Part shown: positions 33,436-40,995 of the stretch, in pieces
How the letters are laid out: each line of letters opens with the position of its first letter
Numbering within the stretch: the first letter of the stretch is position 1
Source: an uncultured Clostridia bacterium
Lineage (GTDB): Bacteria > Bacillota > Clostridia > Oscillospirales > Acutalibacteraceae
Reading direction: 5' to 3'
DNA length: 64,000 nt
Assembly: GCA_904420015.1 (NCBI GenBank)
Contig: CAJFTS010000033.1
Span: 1-64,000 of the forward strand
Notes under the pieces: generated by a model
What the model was told of the DNA's origin: nothing
Databases searched by the model: none
The model's input: the letters and a program-made list of their open reading frames with translations, nothing else
Position numbers and translations under genes: made by a program

Positions 33436-34417
33436 GGGGGCGGTTCCTTCCTTCCAGCACAAGTGGCATGGGCGTTTCATTCAAAACGGCCTCCAGCAAG
33501 GAGGCGGCCGTATGGGTGGCCTTCGCCTTGGCGCTGAGGACCAGGCGGTGGGCGCAGGTATTCAAAAAGACATATTTGACGTCGTTGGGCGTCACATAAA
33601 GCCGATCCTGCAGGAATGCGCAGGCTTTGGCCATACGCATCATGGCCAGAGAGCCCCGGGGGCTGATCCCCAGCTTGATGAGCGGATGATGCCGGGTGAC
33701 GTCCACCAGATGGACGATATACTCATAAACGGAATGCTCCATATGGACCTGTTCGATGGCCCTTTGCATCTGCAAAATCACATTCGCCTGCACGATCTGC
33801 GCCACCGACGACAGCGGATTTCCGGTCTGCCGCCCCTTCAGGATGTCGATCTCGCTGCGGGGCGCCGGATAGCCCATACTCAGGCAGACCATAAACCGGT
33901 CGAGCTGAGAATCGGGCAGGGGCTGGGTTCCGACTGAGCCGATGGGATTCTGGGTGGCAATGACGATATAAGGCTGGGGCAGCTCATGCGCGACGCCGTC
34001 CACCGTCACCCGCCGTTCCTCCATCAGCTCCAACAAAGCCGACTGCGTCTTTGTGGAGGTACGGTTGATTTCATCGGCCAAAAACAGGTTGCAGAACGCG
34101 GCTCCCTGTTTAAATTCAAACGTCTGGGTTTGTTTATTGAACATGGTAAAGCCCACCACGTCGCTGGGCATCACGTCCGGCGTAAACTGCAGACGCTTGC
34201 ACGCAAGATCCATGGCCCTGGAAAAAGCCAGCGCCAAGGTCGTCTTTCCCACGCCGGGTACGTCCTCAATCAAAATATGGCCGCCCGCCAGAATTGCCAT
34301 GAGCATTTTGACAATGACCTCATCCTTGTCGATGATGACCTTGCGCACCTCGTCGATGATCTGCCTCGCATACCCATAGGATTCCTTGAAGGCCGTTGCG
34401 GTGACCTGTGTTTCCAT
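33422..34417 (-). CDS. MoxR-family AAA+ ATPase
   Basis: MoxR ATPases are chaperone-like AAA+ proteins that act with DUF58 or von Willebrand partners. The 331-residue product has Walker A EDVPGVGKTTLALAF near residue 53, Walker B LFLADEINRTSTKTQSALLELMEE near 107 and sensor-1 IVIATQNPIGSVGTQPLPDSQLDRF. It has the C-terminal lid typical of the family. Three starts lie close together; ATG 34417 has GGGAAG nine nt upstream. It opens the operon with the DUF58 and transglutaminase genes. Confidence 0.93.
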   Translation of the reverse strand: METQVTATAFKESYGYARQIIDEVRKVIIDKDEVIVKMLMAILAGGHILIEDVPGVGKTTLALAFSRAMDLACKRLQFTPDVMPSDVVGFTMFNKQTQTFEFKQGAAFCNLFLADEINRTSTKTQSALLELMEERRVTVDGVAHELPQPYIVIATQNPIGSVGTQPLPDSQLDRFMVCLSMGYPAPRSEIDILKGRQTGNPLSSVAQIVQANVILQMQRAIEQVHMEHSVYEYIVHLVDVTRHHPLIKLGISPRGSLAMMRMAKACAFLQDRLYVTPNDVKYVFLNTCAHRLVLSAKAKATHTAASLLEAVLNETPMPLVLEGRNRPHAAR

Positions 34418-34656
34418 TAGCATCACTTCCCATTTCTAGTGAATTCTAGTGTTTTCGACCGCATTTATCATAACACGGCAATCTTGTATTTTCAATCAAA
34501 AAAACCGATCATTTCTGACTGGAAATGATGGAAAAGCTCCAATGCTTTCCCCTTTTTTTCAAAGAAACCTGTTTCTCGCTTTCCTTTCCCTGGTAAGGAT
34601 ACACAAAAGAATCCCATTTCGTCAAGAAGCATTCTGTGAACTTTTTATCCGAACAA

Positions 34657-34696
34657 ACAAAGGAAGGGGGAAGCACCCGCTTCCCCCTTCCTTTGT
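34657..34696. terminator. Bidirectional intrinsic terminator
   Basis: A perfect 17-bp stem ACAAAGGAAGGGGGAAG and complement with a 6-nt loop overlaps the first base of the alcohol dehydrogenase stop codon. Confidence 0.9.
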
Positions 34697-35829
34697 TATC
34701 CGCCGTAGTAGGCGTCCTTGAGAAGGCTTCCCATCTCTTCCTTTGTTACCGCTATGGGGTTGACTCGGGTGGAGCCGCCCAGAGAATGCTCCGAAAGCCA
34801 GTCGAAATCCCGCTCAAAGGCCTCCCGCGCAAGGCCGGCCTGCGCCAGGGTCTGCGGGATGCCGATGCGCTCGCGAAGCTCCAGGACCTGATCGATGACG
34901 TTTCCTTTCCCCGTCCGGTCCGCCAAAGCCTCCAGCCGTCTTTTCACCCGTTCGTCCTTGCTGTTGAAGGCGAGGACATAGGGAAGCAGGACGGCGTTGA
35001 GCAGGCCGTGGCCCAGGTTATACCGCCCTCCGAAGGCATGGGCGATGCCGTGAACCATGCCGAGCCCCGCGTTGGAAAAGGCCATTCCCGCCATGCACTG
35101 ATAGATATGTACCTTCTGCCGGCTTTCCAGGTCGCCCTGTTCGCAGGAACGGGGGAGATACCGCAGGAGGCCTTCCGCCGCCGACAGACTCAGCGTATCG
35201 GTAAATTCGTCACCCAATGGGCTGACGGCGCATTCGAGGGCATGGGTCAGGGCGTCCATCCCCGTTTCGGCAGCCACGTCGGCGGGCATGGTCATGGGAA
35301 GCTTGCCGTCGAGTATGGCCAGGTCCGGACGCAGGCTTTCCGCTTTTACCCCCCGCTTGATCCCTTGCTTTAAAAAGGTGAGCACCGAGATATGGGTCAC
35401 CTCCGTCGCCGTGCCGGAGGTGGAGGGCACCGCCACAAAGGTCGTCTTTCGCCGGCGGGACGGCAGCGGGGTATCCGCCAGCTCCTCCGCCTTCAGGGAG
35501 GGAAACTCATACAGAAGGGTCATGGCCTTAGCCGCGTCGATGGGGGAGCCGCCGCCCACCGCTACCACAAGATCGGGCCTCCATTCCCGAAACCGGGCGG
35601 TTCCTTTCTCTACATCCTCGGTGGTGGGGTTCTTGCCGATCCCGCTGTATACCTCCGCCTGCCCGCCTCCATGGGCGAGCAGCTTGAGCACCTGGTCGAT
35701 CACCCCGGTATCGAACATACTAAGCCCGCCGGTGACCACCATCGCCCGCTCATAGGAAAGCGTCTGTAAATGGGACAAGGAACCGGGGCCCGTCACCACC
35801 GTGTCTCCATGGAACCGAATCGCTTTCAT
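34696..35829 (-). CDS. Iron-containing alcohol dehydrogenase
   Basis: Group III (iron-dependent) dehydrogenases interconvert alcohols and aldehydes or ketones using NAD(P). The 377-residue product is family length. It has the nucleotide-binding VAVGGGSPIDAAKA near residue 91, VPSTSGTATEVTH near 137 and the metal-binding region MVHGIAHAFGGRYNLGHGLLNAVLLP with the conserved His residues. AAAGGAG precedes the ATG at 35829. It is 17 nt downstream of the GH3 lipoprotein gene, so probably co-transcribed. The substrate cannot be read from sequence; 4-hydroxybutyrate or butanol dehydrogenases are relatives. Confidence 0.9.
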   Translation of the reverse strand: MKAIRFHGDTVVTGPGSLSHLQTLSYERAMVVTGGLSMFDTGVIDQVLKLLAHGGGQAEVYSGIGKNPTTEDVEKGTARFREWRPDLVVAVGGGSPIDAAKAMTLLYEFPSLKAEELADTPLPSRRRKTTFVAVPSTSGTATEVTHISVLTFLKQGIKRGVKAESLRPDLAILDGKLPMTMPADVAAETGMDALTHALECAVSPLGDEFTDTLSLSAAEGLLRYLPRSCEQGDLESRQKVHIYQCMAGMAFSNAGLGMVHGIAHAFGGRYNLGHGLLNAVLLPYVLAFNSKDERVKRRLEALADRTGKGNVIDQVLELRERIGIPQTLAQAGLAREAFERDFDWLSEHSLGGSTRVNPIAVTKEEMGSLLKDAYYGG

Positions 35830-35845
35830 TTTGTTTTCTCCTTTC

Positions 35846-37231
35846 TTATGCGATAAGCCCCAGCTGCATTTTCCAGTACAGCACCCGGCGTACCGCCTGT
35901 TCCACCTGCCCAAGGGATATCCGCCCCTCCTGCACCGCCTGCAGCACGGCCGGAATCTGCACGTCGAAATCGGTGGCTAGAAGCAGGTCGTTGCCCGCCT
36001 CTACCGCCAGTACCGCGGCCTGCTCATTGCCGGTATAATCCCGGATGGCGTCCATCATCAAATCGTCGGTCATCACCACTCCGGTAAATCCCAGCTGACG
36101 GCGGAGGACGTCATGCACCTTTGGGGACAGGGATGCGGGAAGGCTCGGATCCATACACGTTACCATGTTGTGGGATACCAACACGCTGTCAGCGCCCGCC
36201 GCAATCCCCGCCTCAAAGGGAAGAAAATCCTCCGCCGCAAATTGCTCGTAGCTGCGGGAGTCCACGGCGATGCCGGTATGGGTGTCTTGATTGTTGCCGT
36301 AGCCGGGAAAATGCTTGAGGGTGCAGCCCATCTGGTTCTCCCGCATCGCCGTTACCACCGTCCTTACATATTCCGACGTGGCCGCCGCATCCCCTCCAAA
36401 GGCGCGGGGATAGATGAAATCCCCCGGGTCGGTGGACAGGTCGCAGACGGGAGCCAAATTTACTTGAATGCCCAGGCTTTTAAGAAAGCGGCATTTTTCC
36501 GCCGTATCCTCCGCCACCCGGTCAAAGCCGCCCTGGGCGTAGAGCTCCTGCGGGGAAAGGAACTTCTCGCTGCGAAAGGCTGGAAAACGGCTGACCCGGT
36601 TGACCGTCCCGCCCTCCTCATCCACCCCGATGAGAAGGGGGACGGCCGACGCCGCCTGGTAGCCTTCGATCTTCGCTTTCAAGGATTCCGGCGTCTCTCC
36701 TTCCACGTCGTTGGCAAAGAGGATATAGCCGGCCGGATGGTACTGCTTAAGATCCGCAAGGGCCGTGTCCTCCCGGCAGCGGACAAAAAACATTTGCCCC
36801 ACCTTTTCCTCAAGCGTCATCTGCGCCAGGATTTCCTCGATCCGGTCCATCTGTCCGGCAGGAGGCTGCGCGTCCAGGTAAGCGGCGCTGATATACCCTT
36901 CGATCCCCTTGCTGCGTACCCGCGTCCATCCCTGGCGGGTCTCATACGCTTCCACCCGCTCCCCTTTTTTCACAACCCTGCGGATGGTGTACGCCGTGCC
37001 CGGGCCTTCCCGCAGGTTGACGTCAGCGGCGGCATACCGCTCAAGCGCTTCCTTCCTTTGGGAGGATACGGAGGCGGGCACTGTAGAAGAGGAGGGTTCC
37101 TGTATTGGCAAAGATGCAGACGAAGAGAGGGTGGAAGAATCCGAAACGGCGTCCTCCCACGAGGAACAGGAGGTCAATACCAAAACCAGAGCAAGCAGAA
37201 ACGCCAGCGCGCATGTTTTTTTCATTTTCAT
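35846..37231 (-). CDS. Lipoprotein with SH3 and GH3 beta-N-acetylhexosaminidase domains
   Basis: GH3 NagZ-like enzymes cleave GlcNAc from muropeptides or chitooligosaccharides. The 461-residue product has a lipoprotein signal (ALVLVLTSCSS). A bacterial SH3 domain lies at about residues 65-125 (YAAADVNLREGPGTAYTIRRVV). The GH3 domain follows, with KHFPGYGNNQDTHTGIAVDSRSYEQF and TGVVMTDDLMMDAI, where the conserved Asp is found. The lipobox and SH3 place it outside, on the membrane face of the wall. A strong promoter lies 160 nt upstream. Start 37231 or 37225. Confidence 0.92.
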   Translation of the reverse strand: MKMKKTCALAFLLALVLVLTSCSSWEDAVSDSSTLSSSASLPIQEPSSSTVPASVSSQRKEALERYAAADVNLREGPGTAYTIRRVVKKGERVEAYETRQGWTRVRSKGIEGYISAAYLDAQPPAGQMDRIEEILAQMTLEEKVGQMFFVRCREDTALADLKQYHPAGYILFANDVEGETPESLKAKIEGYQAASAVPLLIGVDEEGGTVNRVSRFPAFRSEKFLSPQELYAQGGFDRVAEDTAEKCRFLKSLGIQVNLAPVCDLSTDPGDFIYPRAFGGDAAATSEYVRTVVTAMRENQMGCTLKHFPGYGNNQDTHTGIAVDSRSYEQFAAEDFLPFEAGIAAGADSVLVSHNMVTCMDPSLPASLSPKVHDVLRRQLGFTGVVMTDDLMMDAIRDYTGNEQAAVLAVEAGNDLLLATDFDVQIPAVLQAVQEGRISLGQVEQAVRRVLYWKMQLGLIA

Positions 37232-37396
37232 CCCTCTCCTAACTCACCTTCGTCTTTCCGACGAACCGTTTGTCCGGCAGACGACGGCCTTTCCCCGCTT
37301 TGCAGCAGCCGGGGCGAAATGCCCCCGGGGGATAAGCCAGCCGTTTTTCTTAGTGTATGCCGCTATAACGCCCTCATACCCGGCCGTTACAAGGCT

Positions 37397-37425
37397 AGTG
37401 TACCGTTCCCTTTTTGCCCTGTCAA
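37397..37425 (-). promoter_or_regulatory. Sigma-A promoter of the GH3 lipoprotein operon
   Basis: On the minus strand a perfect TTGACA and TACACT are separated by 17 nt. It would give a ~160-nt leader before the lipoprotein gene. The remainder of the 333-nt divergent gap before the catalase gene shows no other clear element. Confidence 0.75.
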
Positions 37426-37564
37426 TCGTGTCCGCAGGAATATTCCCGCCTATCCGCGCTTTTTCCCCTCTTTTGAGCGTAATCGGGGCACATTTTCCTG
37501 ATTTTTCGCATAGAATGAAGAACGAACACCAAAGCATATCGATAGGCTGAGAGGAGATAGACCG

Positions 37565-39073
37565 ATGCGAGAGGAACGATCCTTTCACGAAATGATGCAG
37601 CGCTATAACCAGGAGCTGCTGCAAATGCGCCAGCGCTCCCAATCCCGTCCGGAGTCCGCAGCCAAGCGGGAAAGTTCTGCCGCGAAGCCGCAAACGCCTC
37701 CCGCCGCCCAGATTGCCTTTCCCGGAAGGGTGGAGCCGCCCGCTCCCCGTCCCTGCCGGCAGGACCGGCCCCAGGACCACTCCCTTACGGTGGGGCCGAA
37801 CGGACCGGTGCTTGTGGAGGACACCCTGCTGCATGAGACATTGGAAACCTTCGTCCATACTAAGATCATCGAACGGGCGGTTCACACCAAGGGCTACGGA
37901 GCCTTCGGCCATTTCCAGCCCTACCGCTGTATGGCCGAGTATACCACCGCCTGCTTTTTGCAGGACCCGTCCCGGCGCATCCCTACCGTCACCCGTTTTT
38001 CCTTCGCCGTAAGCAACAAGGGGACGCCGGACACCTCCCGCAATGTACGGGGTTTTTCCACCAAGTTTTACCTGGAGCATGGGGTATTCGACCTGCTTTG
38101 CAACCACATTCCGGTCTTTCTGATCCGCGATGGAATGCGCTTTCCCGAGGCCATTGCCTCCCTCTCCCCATCCCCTGTCAACAACCTGCCCGACGGCAGG
38201 CTGTTCTGGAGCTTCCTGGCCCGTGCCCCGGAGGCCACCCATTTTCTCACCTGGCTGTATTCCGACGCAGGGACGGTGGCCAGCTTCCGAACCATGCGCG
38301 GCTACGGGGTAAACACCTACGTCTGGAAAAATGCGGCGGGAAGGCGCCGGTACGTCAAATACCATTGGATTCCGGCAGCCGGGGAACGGTGTATCGACGC
38401 CGCCACCGCCGAACGTCTGGCCTGTGAAAATCCCAATGCGGCGGGGCAGGACCTATGGGACACCCTGGCAGGAGGCGCAACGGTGGAATACGAGCTCAAC
38501 GTACAGCTGATGGACCCGGAGCGGGAGAAAGCCCTTCCCTACGATCCGCTGGACGATACCAAGGTTTGGGATGAGGAAGCATTTCCGCTGATGCCGGTGG
38601 GAAAGCTGACGCTGGAACGGAACCCGGAGGATTACGCTTCCCAAGTGGAGAAGCTGGCCTTTTCTCCAGCGAATCTGGTGGACGGCATCGAGCTATCCAA
38701 CGACAAGATGCTCCAAGGGCGCTCCTTTATCTATTGGGACGCCCAGCGCAGGCGGCTGGGTCCGGATTTCCGCAGCATCCCGGTCAACCATATGGAAAAC
38801 TGGAAGCCTGCCGACGCCTTCAGCCCCACCGGGCTGGGACGCTCCGCCTGCGGCGAGCAGGTACGCAGGGACATCGAAAGGGCGGACGATTTCACGCAGG
38901 CGGGCGAACGCTACCGCCGTCTGCCGGGTGAGCAGCGTGCCCATTTGGTGGAAAACATCGCCGCCGACCTTTCTCACGCGGCACAAAAGGATCAAGCCTG
39001 CGTACTCGGATACCTGCGCCAGGCGGACGAAGCCTTTGCCCAGCAGGTTCGCGCCGCTATGCCGAGAGGTTAG
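37565..39073 (+). CDS. Monofunctional heme catalase with N-terminal extension
   Basis: Catalase converts hydrogen peroxide to water and oxygen. The 502-residue product has about 75 residues of Gln/Ala/Pro-rich, probably disordered sequence before the catalase core. The active-site His is in IIERAVHTKGYGAFGHF. The distal Asn region reads LLCNHIPVFLIRD, where GNNxPVFFIRD is usual. The heme-ligand Tyr and Arg are in QGRSFIYWDAQRRRLGP. Key residues are present, so activity is likely. GAGAGGAG precedes the ATG. DUF4491 follows 17 nt later. Confidence 0.93.
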   Translation: MREERSFHEMMQRYNQELLQMRQRSQSRPESAAKRESSAAKPQTPPAAQIAFPGRVEPPAPRPCRQDRPQDHSLTVGPNGPVLVEDTLLHETLETFVHTKIIERAVHTKGYGAFGHFQPYRCMAEYTTACFLQDPSRRIPTVTRFSFAVSNKGTPDTSRNVRGFSTKFYLEHGVFDLLCNHIPVFLIRDGMRFPEAIASLSPSPVNNLPDGRLFWSFLARAPEATHFLTWLYSDAGTVASFRTMRGYGVNTYVWKNAAGRRRYVKYHWIPAAGERCIDAATAERLACENPNAAGQDLWDTLAGGATVEYELNVQLMDPEREKALPYDPLDDTKVWDEEAFPLMPVGKLTLERNPEDYASQVEKLAFSPANLVDGIELSNDKMLQGRSFIYWDAQRRRLGPDFRSIPVNHMENWKPADAFSPTGLGRSACGEQVRRDIERADDFTQAGERYRRLPGEQRAHLVENIAADLSHAAQKDQACVLGYLRQADEAFAQQVRAAMPRG

Positions 39074-39090
39074 GATAAGGAGGAATCTTT

Positions 39091-39411
39091 TTGCAGTGGA
39101 TCGGCCTTCTCATCGGGTTATTTAGCTTTGTAATCATCGGAATATTTCATCCCATTGTCATCCAATGTGAGTACCATTTTACTTGGAAAATTTGGCCTGC
39201 TTTTCTGGCGGCGGGATTGATCTGCCTGATGCTGTCGCTCTTTTTGGAGGATGTGTTGTTCTCCTCCCTGCTCAGCGTCCTGGGCTTTGCCTGCCTGTGG
39301 AGCATTGGAGAACTTAAAGAGCAAAGGAAGCGGGTGGAAAAGGGATGGTTTCCGGCAAATCCCAAGCGGGCGGCCGAGAAAAGATCCGAAGGGGACAAAC
39401 GCGAAGGATAA
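39091..39411 (+). CDS. DUF4491 family small membrane protein
   Basis: The 106-residue protein has three hydrophobic segments at about residues 2-22, 32-51 and 52-70. The C-terminus is charged (LKEQRKRVEKGWFPANPKRAAEK). FVIIGIFHPIVIQCEYHF, WSIGELKEQ and KGWFPANPKR match what I recall of DUF4491. The start is TTG, with AAGGAGG seven nt upstream. It is just downstream of the catalase gene. Function unknown. Confidence 0.85.
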   Translation: MQWIGLLIGLFSFVIIGIFHPIVIQCEYHFTWKIWPAFLAAGLICLMLSLFLEDVLFSSLLSVLGFACLWSIGELKEQRKRVEKGWFPANPKRAAEKRSEGDKREG

Positions 39412-39452
39412 GAACCGAAACGGCGGATCCTTTTTTGAGTCCGTCCCTTTGT

Positions 39453-39717
39453 TTTATTGTGAACGGATACCACCGGCTCTGCCGGTGGAGATGTCCCGCA
39501 AAAAAAGCGTTCGCTTTCAGCATCGAGCCAAGCGAGCTGCGAACAGCCAGCCTGACGGTGACGGAAGGCTTCCGGTTAAAATGAGGATCCGCCTGTTTAC
39601 AGGCCGCGGGGCAAGTGATGCCAAGTGAAATAAATTTCCGTGCGTCTTTAAGACGTTTGCTGGCAATAAGCCCTTCTAGGGCTTATTCATACCTCCGGCT
39701 TCGCCGGTGGTTTTGAC
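39453..39717 (+). repeat. Interspersed ~260-bp repeat, copy B
   Basis: This copy is in the same orientation as copy A and is clearly similar along its length. It has the left palindrome CCACCGGCTCTGCCGGTGG, internal hairpin AATAAGCCCT/AGGGCTTATT and right end CTCCGGCTTCGCCGGTGG with TTTTGAC. Seven As instead of six after CCCGC shift the internal ORF out of the frame kept in copies A and C. It lies 41 nt downstream of the DUF4491 gene. Confidence 0.82.
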
Positions 39718-39822
39718 TCGGCAGAGAGGGAAAGCCGCCAGGCAAAAGGAAGCTTCCTCCTCTCTCGAAAGCGGCTGCAAATGGAAGGGGGCCTGTCTCG
39801 CCAGCCTCAAAGCCATGCAAAA

Positions 39823-39850
39823 AGGGCGGCAGCTAATTAGCTGCCGCCCT
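39823..39850. terminator. Intrinsic terminator of the zinc-ribbon gene
   Basis: A 12-bp perfect stem AGGGCGGCAGCT and complement around AATT lies 19 nt past the stop of the minus-strand gene, with AAAA on the far side giving a U-run on that strand. Confidence 0.82.
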
Positions 39851-39868
39851 CGTCTGCAAAGGGGATTA

Positions 39869-40144
39869 TTATTCTTCTCTCATGCGTGCAAAGCACTCGC
39901 TGCAGTAAACCGGACGATCTTCACGGGGCTTAAAGGGAACCTTGGCTTCCTTGCCGCAGGACGCGCAAACGGCCGTGAACATCTCGCGCTCCGGCTTGTT
40001 GGCGTTCTTGCGCGCATCGCGGCAGGCCTTGCATCTCTGGGGCTCGTTCACGAAGCCCTTGGAGGCGTAGAACTCCTGCTCGCCGGCAGTGAAAACGAAT
40101 TCAGCGCCGCAGTCTTTGCAGATGAGAGTCTTGTCTTCGTACAT
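39869..40144 (-). CDS. Zinc-ribbon domain protein
   Basis: The 91-residue protein has two zinc ribbons. The first is CKDCGAEFVFTAGEQEFYASKGFVNEPQRCKACR, matching the probable zinc-binding (zf-trcl) family, and the second is CASCGKEAKVPFKPREDRPVYCSECF. Such small proteins are common in Clostridia; some are thought to bind nucleic acid or help store zinc, but no function is established. It is transcribed alone, just downstream of a tRNA-like remnant and the sigma factor gene. Confidence 0.88.
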   Translation of the reverse strand: MYEDKTLICKDCGAEFVFTAGEQEFYASKGFVNEPQRCKACRDARKNANKPEREMFTAVCASCGKEAKVPFKPREDRPVYCSECFARMREE

Positions 40145-40174
40145 AATTGTTACCTCGCTTTGGATAATAGTATT

Positions 40175-40238
40175 TGCCCGCGGACGGATTCAAACCGACA
40201 CCTTTGTTAACCAACGCTCTTTCTTGAGCTACTAGGGC
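40175..40238 (-). pseudogene. Degenerate tRNA-like sequence
   Basis: On the minus strand 64 nt resemble a tRNA. The 5' GCCCTAG pairs partly with the 3' CGCGGGC before an A. A perfect D-stem GCTC/GAGC follows TA, and CGG-TTTGAAT-CCG resembles a T-arm. The D-loop is only six nt and lacks GG. The anticodon arm around TTGGTTAACAAAGG does not form a normal stem, so no anticodon can be assigned. It is too short and mispaired for a working tRNA; a tRNA remnant or tRNA-like structure is most likely. Confidence 0.5.
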
Positions 40239-40262
40239 ATATGAAACGGAATTCCTTCCGTT

Positions 40263-40862
40263 TTAGGAAAAATGAAATGTCTGCAGCTTGCGCCGGATAC
40301 GTTGCAACGCGTTGTCGACCGTCTTAGAGGTAATACCGAGCTTCCAAGCGATGGCTTCGTATGTTTCGCCGTTGAGATATCTCTCTAGAACCCTGCGTTC
40401 CAAATCCGACAGCTTTTCTTCCATCATCCTTCGGATCTGGGAAATATCTTCGCTGCTGATGGTCTGCTCTTCGGGATTATCCTGGTCGTTGACCAGGGTG
40501 CAGGCGGGAGAATCCCCGCTTAAAGAGAGATACCCGCTCAGCGGCAGATGCTTTTTTCCGGAAGCAACCCGCCTGGCTGAAGATATCCGCCGCCGGATGC
40601 ACACATCGGCATAGGTGGCGAACGAGGCGCCCTGCTTTGGATCAAAGGTCAGCACGGCGGAAAACAAACCGAGCATCCCTTCCTGCATCAAGTCCTCCGG
40701 TTCGATCCCTGCCACTCCATTGGTTCTCGAATGCCTGCGGACTGCGGGGGTATACCGTTCAAACAGAACGGACAGGGCGGTTTCGTCTCCAGCCCGAACC
40801 AATTCGACCAGCCTCGCGTCATCCAACGCATTTTCCGCCTCAAACCGGGGTTTTTCTGTCAT
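40263..40862 (-). CDS. RNA polymerase sigma factor, SigH-like
   Basis: The 199-residue sigma-70 family protein has region 2 (DLMQEGMLGLFSAVLTFDPKQGASFATYADVCIRRRISSA) and region 4 (LSDLERRVLERYLNGETYEAIAWKLGITSKTVDNALQRIRRKL). These closely resemble Bacillus SigH, which drives early sporulation and stationary-phase genes. It lacks regions 1 and 3, as SigH does. A strong promoter with a perfect palindrome at the expected start site lies upstream, so repression is likely. The naming as SigH is by similarity only. Confidence 0.87.
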   Translation of the reverse strand: MTEKPRFEAENALDDARLVELVRAGDETALSVLFERYTPAVRRHSRTNGVAGIEPEDLMQEGMLGLFSAVLTFDPKQGASFATYADVCIRRRISSARRVASGKKHLPLSGYLSLSGDSPACTLVNDQDNPEEQTISSEDISQIRRMMEEKLSDLERRVLERYLNGETYEAIAWKLGITSKTVDNALQRIRRKLQTFHFS

Positions 40863-40887
40863 AATGCCGCTCCCAAAGAGCCAGATT

Positions 40888-40910
40888 CAAAATACAGAAT
40901 CTGTATTTTG
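40888..40910. promoter_or_regulatory. Perfect palindrome, probable operator of the sigma-factor gene
   Basis: The arms CAAAATACAG and CTGTATTTTG are perfect complements around AAT. The palindrome sits 5-27 nt downstream of the -10 box, covering the expected transcription start, where a bound repressor would block initiation. Confidence 0.7.
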
Positions 40911-40914
40911 TCTT

Positions 40915-40943
40915 AGTATATCCTACACGCTTCGGAAAGTCAA
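40915..40943 (-). promoter_or_regulatory. Sigma-A promoter of the sigH-like gene
   Basis: On the minus strand TTGACT and TATACT are separated by 17 nt, both near consensus, directly upstream of the palindromic operator. Confidence 0.8.
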
Positions 40944-40995
40944 GCAGAATCCGGGCAATTGAAAATTAAACATTATGTTAACAGCCTGCTCTCCG

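Noticed and set aside
36113-37501. 462-codon plus-strand ORF antisense to the GH3 lipoprotein gene
   Set aside because: Arg/Gly/Pro-rich shadow; the lipoprotein with signal, SH3 and GH3 motifs is clearly the gene.
40175-40238. Functional tRNA gene
   Set aside because: Only 64 nt, two acceptor mismatches, short D-loop and no proper anticodon stem; reported as a remnant instead.
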